Source of the DNA: Tepidaquicella sp964564635
Lineage (GTDB): Bacteria > Bacteroidota > Ignavibacteria > Tepidaquicellales > Tepidaquicellaceae
Direction: 5' to 3'
Assembly: GCA_964564635.1 (NCBI GenBank)
Contig: CAZMAR010000004.1
Coordinates: 62,001-126,000, forward strand
Length of the DNA: 64,000 nt
Shown here: positions 37,582 through 45,649 of the stretch, in pieces
Layout of the letters: every line of letters begins with the position of its first letter
How positions within the stretch are numbered: the first letter of the stretch is position 1
Position numbers and translations under genes: made by a program
The notes under the pieces: generated by a model
Told to the model about the DNA's origin: nothing
Database searches by the model: none
What the model saw: only the letters and a program-made list of their open reading frames with translations

Positions 37582-38449
37582 ATAAATATTCACTTACCAA
37601 TATATAAATATATAGAGAAAAAATATTTTTCTTTAGAGAAATTTTTTCTTTATAAAATTTTTTTCTCGGCAAAACTTTTTATATTAAATCTCAGCTAAAC
37701 CTACTTTTCACCCCAAATATAAATTAAATCACTCATTCCCAAAATCGTGATACCCATAAATTATCTTTTTCTAACAACCCATCTATGTTTTATAAGTTAC
37801 AAGATTGAATAATACAATAGAAGTATATTGGATATATTTACTTAAAAGTTCATTAATCCAAGTTTGATTCTTGCTTACTATATTTAAAAGTTTATTGATT
37901 GAAAATAAAAAATATATAAACTTCGGAAAAAAAAGCAGTTAACGTGAGAAGAGAGTAAAAAAGGATTTATTTTAAGTCTCCGATATTTTTTTTATTATTA
38001 AGCAGATGATATTCTTATGATGGGCGATGTGCCATCGTGCAAAGTGGTAATAAAACCTTAAAGTTCTGGGAAGAAGAGATAGAAATAGATGTCAGTAGGT
38101 TTAAGCGATATGGTAATTATGTGATTTCTCGATACTTTTCTCAATAGATAAAACATATTCTAAGAAAATGTGAATCCCTACCAAAAACACTGGTATAGGG
38201 TATAAGAGTTTTATTGATTTATAATATGGTTCAATTTATTTTTTTATACAAGGTAAAATGGTATTTTAAAAATTTTAATAAAAAGAAAAATTTTTATAAA
38301 AAGCTCTTTATTTAAAAAATTCTAAGAAAATGTGCAGTATATATAATAAAAAATATTATGTTTAAAATTGCAGGAATTTGTAATAGGAAGATAAAGAGTT
38401 TAGAAAACATAAATATTTTATTAATTATTAAAATAAATAAATATTTTTT
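37582..38449. other. Long intergenic stretch with a decayed frame
   Basis: 868 bases without an intact gene, very AT-rich. Apart from the decayed frame listed at 37959-38147 I see no RNA gene, IS end or clear promoter. A weak A/T-rich palindrome near 37613-37674 (GAGAAAAAA...TTTTTTCTC) could stop transcription of the upstream gene. Confidence 0.5.
37959..38147 (+). pseudogene. Decayed coding fragment, family unknown
   Basis: One frame reads protein-like sequence over about 60 codons but is broken by a TGA at 38007-38009 and has no start. After the stop, 45 codons run YSYDGRCAIVQSG...FWEEEIEID...FKRYGNYVISRYFSQ to TAG 38145. The rich amino-acid mix contrasts with the poly-A/T background. It probably descends from a real gene; I cannot name it. 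Confidence 0.35.
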
Positions 38450-38983
38450 ATGAAAAAAATTAATTTTTTTTGTTTGCTTTTTATTTTATTTGTTTTTTCA
38501 GATGTATTACTTCCACAAAGTAATCACACTTACAAGAATGTTGAGTACGCTTTTCAGTTAGATTATCCCGAAGGTTGGAATTCATATAGTGCGAATGAAC
38601 CTGAGGGATTTGTTTTCCTTGCTATTAATTCTGAAAATTCTGCTTTTATAAGTGTTATTGTTTTAAAATCGAAAGAATATGATATGCAAAAAAAATCTAT
38701 TGATGATTACTCAGAAGAAGATTTGTTATCTCTATTAAGCTCAAAAACGGAGGATGATGTTGAGATAAAAAATATTACAAAGAAAAAAATAGATAATACT
38801 ACTGCAATTTATGCTTCATCTGTAGGATTGAATAAAGAAGGTATAAAAAAGTTTATTAATGTTTATATGTTAATTAGAAATAATATGATTTACGGGTTAT
38901 TAGGTTATGCGAATTATGATGATCCTTATTATGATGAAAAGTTTTTTATTAATTTATTTGAGAAAGGATTTAAGTTTTTGTAG
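38450..38983 (+). CDS. Secreted PsbP/DUF1795-like protein
   Basis: A 177-residue protein with a signal peptide (MKKINFFCLLFILFVFSDVL, cleavage near LLPQ). The mature part starts YKNVEYAFQLDYPEGWNSY, which is the common opening of PsbP/MOG1-fold proteins (DcrB/DUF1795-like), and continues with alternating strands and one helix to FEKGFKFL. Such small proteins are periplasmic or lipid-linked and mostly uncharacterised. It lies alone in a gene-poor stretch, 82 bases before another secreted protein. Confidence 0.7.
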   Translation: MKKINFFCLLFILFVFSDVLLPQSNHTYKNVEYAFQLDYPEGWNSYSANEPEGFVFLAINSENSAFISVIVLKSKEYDMQKKSIDDYSEEDLLSLLSSKTEDDVEIKNITKKKIDNTTAIYASSVGLNKEGIKKFINVYMLIRNNMIYGLLGYANYDDPYYDEKFFINLFEKGFKFL

Positions 38984-39065
38984 TTATGGCTTAAAATCCA
39001 ATTATTTTATAGATTTATCCGTAAAAATTAAAAAACTATTTTTTATAAATTTAAGAAGTTATAAT

Positions 39066-39974
39066 ATGGAAAGCACAAAAACATTATTAAGGTTTAATTT
39101 AATTTTATTTGTATTTATTTTATTTGGAAACTTAATGTCTCAAACATACATAAAGGTTGTACCATTAGATGTAGATTGCAAAAATGTATTACCTATTTTT
39201 TTAGATAGGTACAATAATTATATTTATTTTGTATGTAATAGCAAAAAAATAGTGGACTTTGATTTAAGCAAGTTTAATTATAGTATCCATAACATAAATA
39301 TAAATGTTTCATCTTTGGGATATGGTGAGGATGGGTATTTATATATTTATGAAAGAGATAAAAGTAATAAATACAAAGCATATATATATAAAAATGGTAT
39401 AGTTACATATAAAAAAGAACTAAGCAAAATTCCTTATGTAATAAAAGATGCAAATGGTAAATTGTGGAAATTGAGCGATAATAAAATTTATAAATTTGTA
39501 AACAATAAATTTGTTGAATATTTTGATGGGAGTAAAAAGATAAAAGATGAAATATATGAATTCGATATTGATAAGAATGAAAATATCTGGATTGAGACGG
39601 ATACCTATTTTGCAAAATATAATGGATATAATTGGAATAAATATGAAATTCCAAATGAATACAGAGACTATGAACAGTATGCAGCAGCAATTTTTGAAGG
39701 ATGGTCTTGTGATAGTAAAGGTAACATCTGGATTCGGGTTAACGGATCAAATTTATTATTCGAATTTGATGGTAAGGAATGGTATGAAGCTATACTTGAT
39801 TTGGTGGAAGAAGAATTTTATAAAAATTATCTTAAGAAACCGGTGCCAGAAGATAGGGAAATGGAAATGTTGTTTATTGATGTAGATAAAAATGACAACC
39901 TTGTGTTTTTAGTAATCTATAAAAAAAATAATCTCTATATTGTTCTTTATAATGAGGATGGTATAAAATTATAA
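39066..39974 (+). CDS. Secreted protein with two-component-propeller-like repeats
   Basis: I start at ATG 39066 (MESTKTLL), which gives 302 residues with a signal peptide ending near NLMSQ; the frame is open back to 38907, but that part overlaps the previous gene. Four or more repeats of the form D-x-N-G/E-x-I/L-W-x are visible: DANGKLWKLSD, DKNENIWIETD, DSKGNIWIRVN and DKNDNLVFLVI, each followed by a Tyr/Phe-rich strand (YNGYNWNKYE, FDGKEWYEA). This is the pattern of reg_prop beta-propellers found in hybrid sensors, here as a stand-alone secreted protein. Ligand unknown. Confidence 0.65.
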   Translation: MESTKTLLRFNLILFVFILFGNLMSQTYIKVVPLDVDCKNVLPIFLDRYNNYIYFVCNSKKIVDFDLSKFNYSIHNININVSSLGYGEDGYLYIYERDKSNKYKAYIYKNGIVTYKKELSKIPYVIKDANGKLWKLSDNKIYKFVNNKFVEYFDGSKKIKDEIYEFDIDKNENIWIETDTYFAKYNGYNWNKYEIPNEYRDYEQYAAAIFEGWSCDSKGNIWIRVNGSNLLFEFDGKEWYEAILDLVEEEFYKNYLKKPVPEDREMEMLFIDVDKNDNLVFLVIYKKNNLYIVLYNEDGIKL

Positions 39975-40031
39975 AATAACTTATTAAATTTTATCAGAAG
40001 ATATTATTACATTTTATAAACATTATTAGGT

Positions 40032-40397
40032 ATGATACTTTGTGAGGAAAGTAAAGGCGAAGAATGTAGCTCACTTAAAGATCAAAATTGCAGGGAGTGT
40101 AAGCTTCATTTACTTTTCGCAAGGTAGAGAATTTTTACTTTCAAGTAGCTGTGAAAAAATATTTATATATATCAGTATGTAAAAATTGGGATGAGATTTA
40201 TATTGACTATAAATTTTCCTAAAAGTAGATAAAGAGTTATGTTTATGCAGATTAGATTCGTTAACGAGACTCGATATTGATGTTTTTATGTTATACCAAA
40301 TATATGAGAATATTTGTACTGGGTAGTAGGATTAGAAGTGTACCCACTTGAGAAATACTATGCGGATTATTATGTAGATGATCTTTTTCAAAAATAA
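40032..40397 (+). pseudogene. Frameshifted remnant of a cytoplasmic protein gene
   Basis: A chain of protein-like pieces in changing frames: MILCEESKGEECSSLKDQNC from ATG 40032, then FRKVENFYFQVAVKKYLYIS in a second frame, then LDSLTRLDIDVFMLYQIYEN in a third, then WVVGLEVYPLEKYYADYYVD ending at TAA 40395. Joined, they read like one protein of about 120 residues broken by at least three indels. No signal peptide is seen. The parent family was not identified. Confidence 0.45.
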
Positions 40398-40632
40398 TGA
40401 ACGGTGAAAACTATTGAAAGAAATAAAATTATATTAAATCTGTATCAAGTTTTTGTTCTTTCGTAAGAGAGATATTTATAAATAGCTTGAAAAATTAAAA
40501 TTTATGTAAAGAACGAATATTTTAAAACAATAATAAAAATTAATAAATCGCTCAGAGAAATTGAGATTAAAATAGGAAAAATAATTTTTATTTATTTTAT
40601 TACTTTTAAATTCAAATTTTTCATTTTGTTAA

Positions 40633-40839
40633 AGGTTAATTATTAATTGTTATGTTCATGGAGTTAATCTTGTAAAAGAGATTGTTCAAAATGATCCTGA
40701 AAACTATATTGTATATTCGCAATATTTCCCAATAAATCACCTCACTAATATCAATTGTTCAAATAGGTGTTTCCCAATCAAAGAAAACCCAGACAAACAT
40801 ATAGCATCATTTTATAATAATCTTAAAATAATTCAATAA
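40633..40839 (+). pseudogene. Possible C-terminal remnant, 68 codons without start
   Basis: An open frame after TAA 40630 that ends at TAA 40837 and has no ATG, GTG or TTG start near its head. It reads VHGVNLVKEIVQNDPENYIV, then YSQYFPINHLTN and CFPIKENPDKHIASFYNN, a composition typical of coding DNA. It may be the tail of a lost gene. Family unknown. Confidence 0.3.
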
Positions 40840-41051
40840 ATCTTTACTCTTTAATGAAAAAATTTTGTAATTTAGATATTTTATAATATTGCTTTTCATT
40901 AATCAATTTATAACTCAATTAATTTATTCCAATGTGAATATTTTTAGGGCAATTTTATCTCTGAGTTAAAGTTACTTTATCAAAGCAATTCGAAATTATC
41001 ATACTAAATTTTTTCATTGACAAATTTGTTATTTATACTTAAAATCTTTTA

Positions 41052-41756
41052 ATGAAGAGTATTATACAGTCTGTTATTGAGGAAGGTAATCATTCAAAAA
41101 GCTTGAATGAATTTATTAAGTTTTGCCACAGAATTGCTACCACTACAATTAATATTTCCAGGTACAAGAATTTTCTTTTAGAAAAGTCAGGGCTTTCAGT
41201 GAATGATTTAGCGTATGATTCAATTGCAGATTTGTTTATTTGCGAGAAAGGGAAATACATATTTTTAGATTCCTACTTTAAAAATATTTTATACTGTAAG
41301 ACTGAAGATGAAATACTTTCTAAATTATACGCACTTGTAATTTCAAGAACAAATCAGAGAATTGTTGAACTAAGAGAAGAATATGGGGAACTATATTTTA
41401 AAATAAAAAAAGCAGTAAGTTTATCTTTATGTAGAAACCGTAATGTCAGAAAGGTTTTTTACAACTCGGTTTGTTTTATCCATTATTGTGAGCTGGATAA
41501 ATTAAATCCAAAATTGGAAGAAATACCTGAAGAAGAATTGTTACAACTTCTTTTTTCATGTAAATTGAAGAAAGTTACAATTTCTAAAATTGTAAATAGA
41601 GTTCTTGATATTGTAAATTCACAGGTTATATACCTTAGAGCTATAAGTGAAATTAAATTATTTAATGTAATTTTAGAGTTTTATAAAAAAAGATTGAAAG
41701 ATTATCTTAATGATTTAGAAAATGTGCAGTATATAAATATAGAGGTAGAATTATGA
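41052..41756 (+). CDS. Helical cytoplasmic protein, possibly sigma-factor-like, first gene of a three-gene operon
   Basis: A 234-residue, largely helical protein without signal peptide or membrane helix. Residues about 15-65 (NEFIKFCHRIATT..., then SGLSVNDLAYDSIADLF) loosely recall sigma-70 region 2, where an acidic DLxxDxxxxLF helix is common. The middle (ILSKLYALVISRTNQRIVEL and KIKKAV) and the basic C-terminal half give no clear region 4 helix-turn-helix. So a sigma-like role is only a guess. Its stop overlaps the next start (ATGA at 41753), so the two are translationally coupled. The 1.1 kb upstream holds only decayed genes. Confidence 0.7.
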   Translation: MKSIIQSVIEEGNHSKSLNEFIKFCHRIATTTINISRYKNFLLEKSGLSVNDLAYDSIADLFICEKGKYIFLDSYFKNILYCKTEDEILSKLYALVISRTNQRIVELREEYGELYFKIKKAVSLSLCRNRNVRKVFYNSVCFIHYCELDKLNPKLEEIPEEELLQLLFSCKLKKVTISKIVNRVLDIVNSQVIYLRAISEIKLFNVILEFYKKRLKDYLNDLENVQYINIEVEL

Positions 41757-42268
41757 AGCTAATACTAGACGAAATATTACATTTATTCATTATAAACCCA
41801 AATTTAATAGAAAAAGAAACTTTAAAGTATATTGAAGAGTATCAAAGTACTGATGAAGATTTCATTAATCGCTTGAATGAAATTCGAGAATTTCATAGAG
41901 TGTTTAATGAAAATCATTCATTATGGGGGTATATTGAGCTTTTTCCTTTAAAGCCATTTGAAGCAAATTCCAGATCTTCAAAGTTAGCAGCTGCACATAC
42001 TAAGGAAAAAGAAAATCGATTTAAATATTTCACATCTTTTATTTCAGCTGATAATGTTGTAATTATGAGAGTGCAAAAAAATGATGCAACAAATGAATAT
42101 AAGCTGAATCTAATAACTGAAATACCAGTTGATTTTAAAAAAGTAAAAATTATCATTGGTGGTTATGGTAAAGAGATTATTCCAGATGAATACGGGGTTG
42201 CTCTTGTTAGTGATTTTCTGATTGATAATGATACAAATATTCACATAAATCTTGGCGAGGAAAATTAA
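41753..42268 (+). CDS. Small cytoplasmic protein, unknown, second gene of the operon
   Basis: A 171-residue protein. Residues 1-60 are helical (ILDEILHLFIINPNLIEKET...INRLNEIREFHRVF), followed by a short polar linker with SSKLAAAHTKEKENR, then a strand-rich C-terminal half (NVVIMRVQKND, YKLNLITEIPVDFKKVKIII, VALVSDFLI). There is no Cys cluster and no membrane helix. The layout (small two-part protein right after a possible sigma-like gene) resembles anti-sigma arrangements, but this is inference from position alone. It is coupled upstream by ATGA and ends 6 bases before the third gene. Confidence 0.7.
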   Translation: MKLILDEILHLFIINPNLIEKETLKYIEEYQSTDEDFINRLNEIREFHRVFNENHSLWGYIELFPLKPFEANSRSSKLAAAHTKEKENRFKYFTSFISADNVVIMRVQKNDATNEYKLNLITEIPVDFKKVKIIIGGYGKEIIPDEYGVALVSDFLIDNDTNIHINLGEEN

Positions 42269-42274
42269 GGATTA

Positions 42275-44410
42275 ATGAAATCGCAGCTTCTGGAAGTTGA
42301 GAATTATTTCATTCATTTGAATGACCTTTTAAAGATTCAATCTTCAAATGGCTTTAAGTTAACTGCAATTTATAATTTTTTGAGTATTCTTCTTCAGGAA
42401 AAGAATTACTCTAAATACATTTCATATTTTTCAGACCTTTCCCCTTATATTGTAAATTTAATTAATGACAAAGACTTCGAAGGATTATCTCCATCTATAC
42501 TTACTGACTATCAAATTATAATCAGTAAATTAGATGAATTCAATTTATTTGATAACAAACTGGAGTTAATACAAATTCTCGAAGAGGGGAAAAAGAATAT
42601 TTTCAAACCAGTCAATAGAGAATTAGTTTCAGATTACATCCCCATTGTGTTAATTGAAGAAAACAGTAATTACGAAATTAGGAATAAACCAAAATTTGCA
42701 GAAATAAGAAAACTTCATCTCGCTATTTCATCTGTTAATAAGGGGCAAAATAAGGATAAAGTTGAATTTAAAAATTTAATTGATTTAAGGGAGACCGATA
42801 TTCTAAAATGTCTTCTTAATTCTATAATGAAAGCAAAGGAGCTATGTAAGAGAAAAGGATTAAGTGTACACAATTATAATTTCTCTTATTATTTTGATAA
42901 GGATGAATACATCTATACCGGAACCTCTCTTTGTTTAGCAGCTACTTCACTTGCATTTAATTCAATTTTGATTTATGAATTGAGTAAGCAATATTATAAG
43001 TTCAGAAGTGATTGTGTTATGACAGGTATGCTTGATGAGGAAGGAAACTTGGTTAAAATTGATAGTAGGGATTATCTTGAATTAAAAATTAAGGGTGTGT
43101 TTTTCTCCGGTTATTCAAAACTTATCATTCCAGAAAAAAATTATGGTGAGGCTATTGAAATTGTTAAGGGTTTGAATCTAATTTATCCTGAAAAAAAACT
43201 TGAGATAATTCCTGTAAAAAAGTTTGAAAATATTTTTACAAACCTTGAAATAGTTGAACGATTTGATCTAAAATTCACTGAAAAATTAAAAGCTAATTAT
43301 AAAAAGTATAATACATTTTTTAATTGGACTCTGAGTATTCTTCTTGTAATTTTTCTTGCTTTAATGACTTTTGATTTTATTATTCCAAGAATTGATAGGA
43401 ATCCTGTAGAATACGGATATATCGATGACCATTACTCCATTTTTAATAAATATGGGATTGAATTATGGAGGTCAAGAAATCTTCCTGCAATCAATAAAGA
43501 ATATTACTTTGATTATTTAAATAAAAATGTCAGATGTATTCTTACAGATGTTAATAGAGATGATTTAAATGAATTAATTTATCTTATAAAGGATGATGAT
43601 GAAAACAAAGATAGCAGGAGTATTTTTTGTTCAAATTCTGATATTAAAAATTTTCCTGTTGAGTTACCACTTAGAAATTTGAATTACCCGAATGATCCTG
43701 TGGATAATGTATTCTTTTATCTTAGAGGAATATCTCTTATTGATTGTAATTCTGACAGCATCAATGAAATTATTTTCTGGGGAGCGAATACAAAATTGTA
43801 TCCCGGTATTATAGGTGCTATTGATTTTTCTGGTCATTTAATCTGTGAATACTGGAATGAGGGTCATCCGAATGTATTAAAAATATTTGATTTAAATAAT
43901 TCCGGAAATAAGGATATTCTTGTGGGAGGATGTAATAATAGGGATTCCCTTGAATGTGCTGCATTAATTATTTTTGACCCAAAATGTATAAAAGGTAGTA
44001 GTCCATATTCAAATCCATTATCTAATGACATTAAAGGAACTGAAAAATATTACATTTTATTTCCTAAATCTATTTTATTTAAATTTTCAGGCAGGGAGAG
44101 AAATGATGTATATGATATTAGATTAAATTCAAATAATACTATAACTTGCTGGATTTCGGAAGGGACAACCACAGATGATATTGGATTAGGGTACCAATTT
44201 GATGGAAATATGAATTTGATAGGTGTGGAATGCAACGATAAATATAAAAACTTTTATGATAAACTTCGGGAAGAAAAAAAAATAAATTCTCCTGATATTC
44301 AAATTTATTTAAACAATTTAAAATCGCAGGTTAGATGGTGGAATGGGGACTTCTTTGCAAGCTCTCCTTCAATAAATAAAAATTATTTAAAAGCAATAAA
44401 CGCAAAATAG
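42275..44410 (+). CDS. Lon-like domain, transmembrane helix and FG-GAP-like ectodomain in one protein
   Basis: A 711-residue protein in three parts. Residues 1-170 are helical. About 190-330 resemble the Lon (S16) protease domain: YTGTSLCLA (Ser218 at the nucleophile position), DCVMTGMLDEEGNLVKI matching DVAMTGEITLRGRVLPI of Lon, and LIIPEKNYGEA matching VLIPKENE. The catalytic Lys of Lon is not clearly placed: where GGLKEK is expected there is DSRDYLELK. No AAA+ domain is present. A membrane helix follows (about 348-373) with basic residues before it, so the rest is outside. The ectodomain has calcium-loop-like FG-GAP units: DVNRDDLNELIYL, DCNSDSINEIIFW and DLNNSGNKDILVG. No described family with this layout is known to me. 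Confidence 0.75.
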   Translation: MKSQLLEVENYFIHLNDLLKIQSSNGFKLTAIYNFLSILLQEKNYSKYISYFSDLSPYIVNLINDKDFEGLSPSILTDYQIIISKLDEFNLFDNKLELIQILEEGKKNIFKPVNRELVSDYIPIVLIEENSNYEIRNKPKFAEIRKLHLAISSVNKGQNKDKVEFKNLIDLRETDILKCLLNSIMKAKELCKRKGLSVHNYNFSYYFDKDEYIYTGTSLCLAATSLAFNSILIYELSKQYYKFRSDCVMTGMLDEEGNLVKIDSRDYLELKIKGVFFSGYSKLIIPEKNYGEAIEIVKGLNLIYPEKKLEIIPVKKFENIFTNLEIVERFDLKFTEKLKANYKKYNTFFNWTLSILLVIFLALMTFDFIIPRIDRNPVEYGYIDDHYSIFNKYGIELWRSRNLPAINKEYYFDYLNKNVRCILTDVNRDDLNELIYLIKDDDENKDSRSIFCSNSDIKNFPVELPLRNLNYPNDPVDNVFFYLRGISLIDCNSDSINEIIFWGANTKLYPGIIGAIDFSGHLICEYWNEGHPNVLKIFDLNNSGNKDILVGGCNNRDSLECAALIIFDPKCIKGSSPYSNPLSNDIKGTEKYYILFPKSILFKFSGRERNDVYDIRLNSNNTITCWISEGTTTDDIGLGYQFDGNMNLIGVECNDKYKNFYDKLREEKKINSPDIQIYLNNLKSQVRWWNGDFFASSPSINKNYLKAINAK

Positions 44411-44564
44411 TTTCCTTTTTTATTTAATTTATTAAAATTGGACTATTTTTGGGACATATTCAGAGGGGAGCACGTTTCCTTTATATTTAATTTCATAAAA
44501 TACATAGATTTTTAGTGTAGTTTTTTAACATATTTAAATTTTCACTTTAAGATTTTTTTTTAAC

Positions 44565-44595
44565 TTGACAATAAATAATAGAGTTATTAGTTTAG
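44565..44595 (+). promoter_or_regulatory. Bacteroidota-type promoter-like element before the 6S-like RNA
   Basis: TTG at 44565 (within TTGACA) and TAGTTTAG at 44588-44595 are separated by 20 bases. This is close to the TTG-N19-TAnnTTTG promoter of Bacteroidota. It would place the start of transcription near 44602, just upstream of the hairpin RNA. Confidence 0.5.
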
Positions 44596-44601
44596 CATTG
44601 C

Positions 44602-44767
44602 TATGGTAATCAATTTACTATATGAGCCTGTGGTCTATAGATTAATAAAAAACTCCCTGTTTTTATGTAACTTGTTGAGTAAAGGGAAGATTTTCAACAT
44701 TAAGGTTTATAAAATAGGAGTTAATAATTAAAATGTCTTTAGAATTTGAGGACCACAGGTTTTTTTT
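44602..44767 (+). ncRNA. ssrS: Long hairpin RNA, candidate 6S RNA
   Basis: An RNA of about 165 bases between the Lon-like gene and the receiver-like gene. The ends pair perfectly (CCTGTGGTC 44627-44635 with GACCACAGG 44751-44759) and a T8 run follows at 44760, so it has its own terminator. Inside are two unpaired AT-rich strands of about 15 and 28 bases, then AACTCC 44651-44656 pairing with GGAGTT 44717-44722, and TGTTGA 44673-44678 pairing with TCAACA 44694-44699 under a 15-base loop. Closing stem, central bubble and apical stem are the layout of 6S RNA, which mimics an open promoter and binds RNA polymerase. It could instead be another structured small RNA. Confidence 0.55.
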
Positions 44768-44789
44768 ATTAATAAATATTTATTATTAA

Positions 44790-45182
44790 TTGAAAAAACA
44801 AAAAAATATTAAAATCTTAAAATCAACTGATATTGTTGATAATCAGATTTTAAAAGGAGTGGGAAAAAGTCTCTATAATACTGAAGAGATTATTAACTTA
44901 TTAAAGAAGCAGAAGTTTGATATTGTTTTATTTGATTTTAAATTAAGAGTTAAGGATAGTTTATCGCTTCTAAAAAATTTGAAGATTTCTGATATTAAAA
45001 CTAAAATGATTATTTTTACTCATTATGGAAAAAATAATGATTCGTTGTTGATTAGAAAAAACGAGAAACCATTTTCATTAATGATTGAGAAAATACCAAA
45101 AGATTTTGTAAAAAAAATTAAATCTCTTTCAAAAGATCAAGAAATTAAAAAGAGTGAGAAACACCTTCTCTTGATAGCATAA
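44790..45182 (+). CDS. Degenerate receiver-domain-like protein
   Basis: A 130-residue protein from TTG 44790. The centre QKFDIVLFDFKLRVKDSLSLLKNL resembles the phosphoacceptor strand and following helix of response-regulator receivers, and KTKMIIFTHYGK resembles the switch strand. The acidic pair normally found near the N-terminus is missing (ILKSTD), and the late Lys-Pro motif is unclear. No output domain is present. It may be a receiver that no longer takes phosphate. It has its own terminator downstream and the 6S-like RNA directly upstream. Confidence 0.6.
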   Translation: MKKQKNIKILKSTDIVDNQILKGVGKSLYNTEEIINLLKKQKFDIVLFDFKLRVKDSLSLLKNLKISDIKTKMIIFTHYGKNNDSLLIRKNEKPFSLMIEKIPKDFVKKIKSLSKDQEIKKSEKHLLLIA

Positions 45183-45217
45183 GTTCCATACCACATACCT
45201 ACAAACCCTCAGTAAAT

Positions 45218-45250
45218 AGGCGGTTAACCTTTAACCGCCTTTCTTTTTTA
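45218..45250 (+). terminator. Rho-independent terminator
   Basis: Perfect stem AGGCGGTTAA (45218-45227) and TTAACCGCCT (45231-45240) with a 3-base loop, followed by a T-rich tract. It ends the receiver-like gene. Confidence 0.9.
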
Positions 45251-45649
45251 TTGTTATAGAATAAATAATTTTTGCTTTGCGACGACTGTAATTATTTCTA
45301 ATGTAAATAATACGACTTTTTTACAAATCGGAACAGGTGCTTTTTAAGAAAATATGAAGATATCTATATCAAATATTATCCCCTGATATAAATTTAAAAA
45401 TACTACGAGAACCAGTCTTAACAGGAGGAAAAAGAAAAGCACTACTTCAATCAAAAGTTATAACTCCAGGTAAAGATATTTTTCCTGCACAAGAGCTGAG
45501 TATTGGTGCAAGTAATGTATGTGGAGTTAATCTTTTAAGGGGATATGCACTATTAAATTTAAAGAAATAATTATTCACAATAATACGAAAATTAATCGTA
45601 TAGGATTATTAAATTTATAAAAGAATTTTTATTTAGTATTTTTAAAATT
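45251..45649. other. Intergenic stretch with a decayed frame
   Basis: About 400 bases between the terminator and the ABC-F gene. It holds the start-less frame at 45358-45570 listed separately and otherwise AT-rich sequence with no other recognisable feature. Confidence 0.5.
45358..45570 (+). pseudogene. Start-less coding remnant, 70 codons
   Basis: The frame opens after TGA 45355 and ends at TAA 45568. It reads ILREPVLTGGKRKALLQSKV, then PGKDIFPAQELSIGASN and GVNLLRGYALLNLKK, with normal coding composition but no ATG. It looks like the C-terminal remnant of a lost gene. The family was not recognised. Confidence 0.35.

Larger units (their letters stand above)
39975..41051. other. Long intergenic stretch with decayed frames
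   Basis: 1077 bases without an intact gene. Two decayed coding remnants are listed separately (40032-40397 and 40633-40839). The remaining sequence is AT-rich; I found no tRNA, IS end or repeat in it. Confidence 0.5.

Noticed and set aside
38907..39065. Upstream extension of the propeller-like secreted protein
   Set aside because: It overlaps the end of the PsbP-like gene, and starting at ATG 39066 gives a proper signal peptide.
40041..40120. GAGGAAAGT motif resembling the start of RNase P RNA
   Set aside because: None of the other conserved RNase P RNA motifs follow at the right spacing; the sequence is better read as a decayed coding frame.
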